This document shows, piece after piece, positions 7,401 through 9,298 of a stretch of DNA of 9,298 nucleotides (its first letter is position 1; every line of letters starts with the position of its first letter). Under the pieces are notes generated by a model that saw only the letters and a program-made list of their open reading frames with translations, was not told where the DNA came from and made no database searches. The position numbers were made by a program, and so were the translations under genes. Source of the DNA: Candidatus Omnitrophota bacterium (GTDB lineage: Bacteria; Omnitrophota; Gorgyraeia; Gorgyraeales; Gorgyraeaceae); contig JABMRA010000042.1 in NCBI GenBank assembly GCA_013202925.1, positions 1 through 9,298 on the forward strand, read 5' to 3'.

Positions 7401-7518
7401 GAAGCTGGGTCTTTCCTGTGCCTGGCCCGGCAAGGACAAGCACCGGACCGTCCATGGCATCCACTGCCTGCTTTTGTTCAGCATTTAGCTGGGCGTAAAA
7501 CTTCTCAAAACCTGCCAT
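4453..7518 (-). CDS. UvrD/PcrA-like superfamily 1 helicase fused to an Fe-S PD-(D/E)XK nuclease
   Basis: A 1021-residue cytoplasmic DNA helicase-nuclease, probably for double-strand-break end processing or recombinational repair. The helicase half shows LNAEQ (Q-motif region, 11-15), Walker A AGPGTGKT (30-37), TYTNAAA (62-68), DEFQDT (250-255), GDDDQSIYRFQGAS (278-291), NNYRS (312-316), TAHGSKGQEF (614-623) and YVAISRAR (678-685). The nuclease half has GNAVH (785-789), GKYDKLE with D874, VVDYKTG with D890 and K892, and QLVCY (920-924), matching RecB/Cas4-type catalytic motifs. Four cysteines (C762 in KCRRRF, then C1010, C1013 and C1019) fit the AddB/Cas4 iron-sulfur staple. The architecture recalls AdnAB/AddAB subunits on one chain; no partner subunit gene is present here. 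ATG at 7518 has only AGGG very close upstream, and the predicted transcript starts one base before it. All key residues appear intact. Confidence 0.93.
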   Translation of the reverse strand: MAGFEKFYAQLNAEQKQAVDAMDGPVLVLAGPGTGKTQLLSVRAANIIRKKKALPENILILTYTNAAAKTMKERLTKIVGFKGYDVEVGTFHAFANSIILDSEEAANYIQDRIQIADIEKVKAIEYILDHVQGISEIRPFRAPYTYAREIQGRIGELKREGVSPQEFLQYVKTLEPDGVYVEEKHVPKIKALAIVYDQYERLKEGKNKEVFDVRGRYDFDDMIMIATDALNNEKALKKRYEEQFRFIMVDEFQDTNGAQLKFLFSLLKGAAPNLCCVGDDDQSIYRFQGASVGNFRELKKRFKGLKTVSLKNNYRSAKEIIDLSQDLIKGVPQEERTGEKPLVPLKDFKRKSIEFWEFTTEEEEMCFLVDKVNELKQQISSSKELSSEEKASPYNNIAILVRKRALILKIIDKFLQAGIPYATDGKEDIRSEPRVRQMLDCLELASMDPENYKDRDRILYQILISDYFRIPHKDILGFINKVNKKKRENRDMTILSEFFSDKALSPELKNAAEAISRVLSDAPFKPAHTVLTEYIKQAGIFRYILKKYDKDDIVKIRELRALASFVNMVKDSDFSNPGLSLRDFVEEMRTRKEHNMPVQGDLVTMTQNGVRIFTAHGSKGQEFHSVIIPFCLQDKSWPIKPRPDLIPLPPDLLKTIERVNDKERIKELKFYDETRLFYVAISRARGNVVFTSSPQENEISSQFLHHLGIKTRTRSAKEETVLIESLKKTDASDPFIGTEEVLRDLVDGMSLNPTSLNNYLKCRRRFLYDNVLMLPGAKKQSLVFGNAVHSSLEHIYRQFMRTKKFPDFQFFKDRFHEALRFQGPEKAMELRCVEQFDGLKRFFNRASSQSVMPLGLENRIPINIDGVIFTGKYDKLEIEDKKQNSLRVVDYKTGQSKPHAPGMLRCRSLEDESCDEYLRQLVCYKLLYEKDKTRKHKDFFVSHGVVLFVEPAKDDSRKYGIKKGEPTEFKIELSEDMVDEMAGIIKNVWRDIQGLHFEKLPERAPDRKKCGGCDFDHICWP

Positions 7519-7525
7519 AGCCCTT

Positions 7526-7554
7526 ATTTTAGCCCAACTTTACACTTTTTACAA
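7526..7554 (-). promoter_or_regulatory. Putative promoter of the helicase-nuclease gene
   Basis: On the minus strand TTGTAA (7549-7554, four of six), a 17-bp spacer and TAAAAT (7526-7531, five of six) precede the gene. The expected +1 is 7519, one base before the ATG, implying an essentially leaderless transcript. This agrees with the lack of a usable Shine-Dalgarno sequence. The call is weaker than for the divergent promoter on the other strand. Confidence 0.5.
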
Positions 7555-7572
7555 TGCAAAAAATGTAAACCT
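7536..7572. promoter_or_regulatory. Imperfect dyad over the helicase promoter, possible operator
   Basis: The arms 7536-7553 and 7555-7572 are reverse complementary at 14 of 18 positions around one central base. Each arm contains TTTACA or its complement TGTAAA. It covers the helicase -35 and most of the spacer, where a repressor could act. It does not match the LexA site types I know (CTGT-N8-ACAG, GAAC-N4-GTTC). A second GTAAAC occurs at 7583-7588. No regulator is identifiable. Confidence 0.4.
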
Positions 7573-7593
7573 TGCGGCAGGCGTAAACTTATT

Positions 7594-7622
7594 TTGACAT
7601 ATCGGGGTTCAGCCAGTATAAT
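7594..7622 (+). promoter_or_regulatory. Perfect-consensus sigma-70 promoter of the NSS transporter, leaderless
   Basis: TTGACA (7594-7599), a 17-bp spacer and TATAAT (7617-7622) match consensus at every base. With the -10 ending at -7, +1 falls on 7629, the A of the transporter ATG. No Shine-Dalgarno sequence lies upstream, as expected for a leaderless mRNA. Confidence 0.85.
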
Positions 7623-7628
7623 TTTTAT

Positions 7629-9188
7629 ATGCGGAAGAAACGCGATGCGTGGAAATCGAGATTAGGGATCATAATGGCTGTTTCCGGCAGCGCAGTAGGG
7701 CTCGGGAATTTCCTGCGGTTCCCTGTGCAGGCTGCGCAGAACGGCGGCGGCGCATTCATGATACCATATTTTATCTCTCTCCTCCTCCTGGGCATCCCGC
7801 TCATGTGGATAGAGTGGACGGTCGGGCGGTTCGGCGGGGGGTTCGGCCACGGCACGGCGCCCGGGATATTCCACACCATGTGGGAGAAGAACAGGTTTAT
7901 AAAATATTTCGGCGTGATAGGCATATTCGGGCCGCTTGTAATATTTATCTACTATAATTATATAGCGTCGTGGACCCTTGCCTATGCCGTGTTTTCAGCA
8001 GTAGGAAAATACGGGCCGGTCGCTGACCAGGAAGGCATGCTCTCTCTCCTCAAGGGATTTCAGGGCATTGAAAAAAACCAGTTCTTTTCCAGCCTGCAGT
8101 CCGCGTATCTGTTTTTTCTTATAACATTCTCGATCAATATCTTCATTATCTATAAAGGTATATCAGGCGGCATCGAAAGACTCTGCAAGATCGCGATGCC
8201 CACGCTTTTTGTATTTGGCGTGATAATAGCCGTAAGGGTCTTGACGCTCGGCGCGCCTGATCCCTCAAGGCCTGGGTGGAACATAATGAACGGCATGGGT
8301 TTTTTGTGGAATCCGGATTTCGCGGCGCTTAAGAATGCCAAGGTGTGGCTGGCGGCAGCCGGCCAGATATTTTTCACGCTCAGCGTAGGCATAGGCGTAA
8401 TACTGACCTATGCGAGCTACCTTAAGAAAAATGACGATGTGGCCTTATCCGGCCTCACAGCTGCGAGCACCAATGAATTCGCGGAAATTATCATCGGCTC
8501 CTCTATTGTAATACCGGCTGCGTTTGTGTTCTTTGGGCCGCATCAGATACAAAGCATTGCTGCGGGCGGGGCGTTTAATCTGGGATTCGTGACAATGCCC
8601 CTTGTATTCCAGAAAATAGCACTCAGCGCATTCTTTGGGTGCATGTGGTTTGCGCTCTTATTCCTGGCAGGCATTACATCCAGCGTATCGCTCGCCCAGC
8701 CCAGCATCGCATTCCTCGAAGACGAATTTAACATCTCAAAGAAAAAGGCAGTCATTATCTTTGCCGCAGTGTCATTCATACTCTGCCAACCAGCCATATT
8801 CTTCCTCAAGCACGGCGTGGTGAACGAGCTGGATTTCTGGGGCGGCACGTTCTGCCTGGTACTCTTTGCCACAGTGGAGACTATTTTATTCGGCTGGGTA
8901 TTTGGGATAGAAAAGGCATGGGAGGAGATGCATCACGGCGCAGACCTGAAGATCCCCAAGATCTATAAATTCATAATAAAATACATAACGCCGCTATTTC
9001 TGTTTCTTATTCTGGGATTCTGGTTCGTGCAGGAAGGTATACCGACTATATTGATGAAAGGCGTAAGTCAGGCGGACAAGCCGTATGTGCTGGGCGCAAG
9101 GCTCATGCTCGTAGGGATGTTTGTGGTGTTGGGTATCATGGTAAAGATTGCCTGGCGGAAAAGGGCAAAAACAAGGAACAATAGATGA
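7629..9188 (+). CDS. Sodium-dependent amino-acid transporter of the NSS (SNF/LeuT) family
   Basis: This inner-membrane symporter uses the sodium gradient to import a small solute, most likely an amino acid; the substrate cannot be read from sequence. The 519-residue protein aligns by eye with LeuT. TM1 GSAVGLGN gives G20, A22 and N27, at LeuT's own numbering. The TM3 region IYYNYIASW has a Tyr (Y109) where LeuT Y108 contacts the substrate carboxylate. TM6 FFTLSVG has T250. TM7 TNEFAE has N282 and E286; E286 sits where LeuT E290 makes transport chloride-independent. TM8 AGITSS has A347, T350 and S351 of the second sodium site. About 12 hydrophobic segments fit the family. The start is supported by the conserved W-x-SRLG from residue 8, although no ribosome-binding site precedes it. 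The TGA stop overlaps the ATG of a tiny membrane ORF. LeuT residue numbers are from memory. Confidence 0.95.
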   Translation: MRKKRDAWKSRLGIIMAVSGSAVGLGNFLRFPVQAAQNGGGAFMIPYFISLLLLGIPLMWIEWTVGRFGGGFGHGTAPGIFHTMWEKNRFIKYFGVIGIFGPLVIFIYYNYIASWTLAYAVFSAVGKYGPVADQEGMLSLLKGFQGIEKNQFFSSLQSAYLFFLITFSINIFIIYKGISGGIERLCKIAMPTLFVFGVIIAVRVLTLGAPDPSRPGWNIMNGMGFLWNPDFAALKNAKVWLAAAGQIFFTLSVGIGVILTYASYLKKNDDVALSGLTAASTNEFAEIIIGSSIVIPAAFVFFGPHQIQSIAAGGAFNLGFVTMPLVFQKIALSAFFGCMWFALLFLAGITSSVSLAQPSIAFLEDEFNISKKKAVIIFAAVSFILCQPAIFFLKHGVVNELDFWGGTFCLVLFATVETILFGWVFGIEKAWEEMHHGADLKIPKIYKFIIKYITPLFLFLILGFWFVQEGIPTILMKGVSQADKPYVLGARLMLVGMFVVLGIMVKIAWRKRAKTRNNR

Positions 9189-9277
9189 ATCTATTTGGCT
9201 GGCTAATACTCAGCATATCCTGGATAAGTATTATATGCCTTGCCGTATTCTGCTTTCTAAAGATCCTCTCCCTTTAA
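9185..9277 (+). CDS. 30-residue single-helix membrane protein, candidate MetS-type small subunit of the NSS transporter
   Basis: This short ORF begins at the ATG that overlaps the transporter stop (ATGA, 4-bp overlap) and ends with TAA. AAGGA lies at 9173-9177, seven bases before the ATG, a good ribosome-binding site inside the end of the transporter gene. The 30-residue product starts MNLFGWLILSISW and is nearly all hydrophobic: one membrane helix of about 20-24 residues, with a single Lys near the C-terminus (K26). In actinobacterial MetP/MetS and many other bacteria, NSS transporters are followed by a single-helix small subunit needed for transport. Position, coupling and topology fit that role, but the sequence is shorter than MetS and I see no decisive motif. 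A translational-coupling artefact cannot be excluded. Confidence 0.65.
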   Translation: MNLFGWLILSISWISIICLAVFCFLKILSL

Positions 9278-9298
9278 GCTTATTCTATGATAATCGCC

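Noticed and set aside
8543..8872. Antisense frame of 109 codons inside the NSS transporter
   Set aside because: It mirrors the transporter reading frame, with no ribosome-binding site or domain.
9287..9298. Possible start of another plus-strand gene (ATG ATA ATC GCC)
   Set aside because: Only four codons are visible and no Shine-Dalgarno sequence precedes them.

Overview
The window reads as ordinary bacterial chromosome of moderate GC. It has tightly packed genes, textbook TTGACA/TATAAT-type promoters and, for three of the minus-strand genes, strong Shine-Dalgarno sequences. The gene content is mostly housekeeping: DNA-precursor synthesis, membrane proteostasis, DNA repair and amino-acid uptake. 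A B12-dependent ribonucleotide reductase suggests an anaerobe or facultative anaerobe. The lipoprotein with peptidoglycan-binding repeats suggests a diderm envelope. An uncultured lineage such as Omnitrophota would fit, but that is a guess from general gene style and nothing here proves it.

Layout. Positions 1-92 hold a tandem hairpin-forming GC-rich repeat. Five genes then lie on the minus strand (read right to left). First in transcription order is a 1021-residue single-chain UvrD/PcrA-like helicase fused to an iron-sulfur PD-(D/E)XK nuclease (4453-7518). A 191-residue lipoprotein with two peptidoglycan-binding repeats follows 31 bp later (3846-4421). Next come a 68-residue two-helix membrane protein with its own strong promoter (3562-3768), the HtpX-family membrane protease (2586-3434) and the class II ribonucleotide reductase nrdJ (93-2378). 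On the plus strand, divergent from the helicase, is a neurotransmitter:sodium symporter (NSS/LeuT fold, 7629-9188). It overlaps by 4 bp a 30-codon single-helix membrane ORF (9185-9277) that looks like a MetS-type small transporter subunit.

Regulation is the most informative layer. Upstream of nrdJ are two NrdR-box-like palindromes with centres 32 bp apart, followed by a consensus promoter. This is the classic arrangement for NrdR control of ribonucleotide reductase. The 110-bp divergent spacer between helicase and transporter holds two back-to-back promoters. The predicted +1 falls on the A of the transporter ATG and one base before the helicase ATG, so both mRNAs are probably leaderless or nearly so. 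An imperfect 37-bp dyad sits on the helicase promoter. Hairpin repeats lie at 3520-3558 and 3458-3489 in the gap between the small membrane gene and htpX.

I see no defence island, CRISPR array, phage, IS element, tRNA or rRNA. The least described item is the small ORF coupled to the transporter. The single-chain helicase-nuclease coupled to a cell-wall-binding lipoprotein is the second item worth attention.
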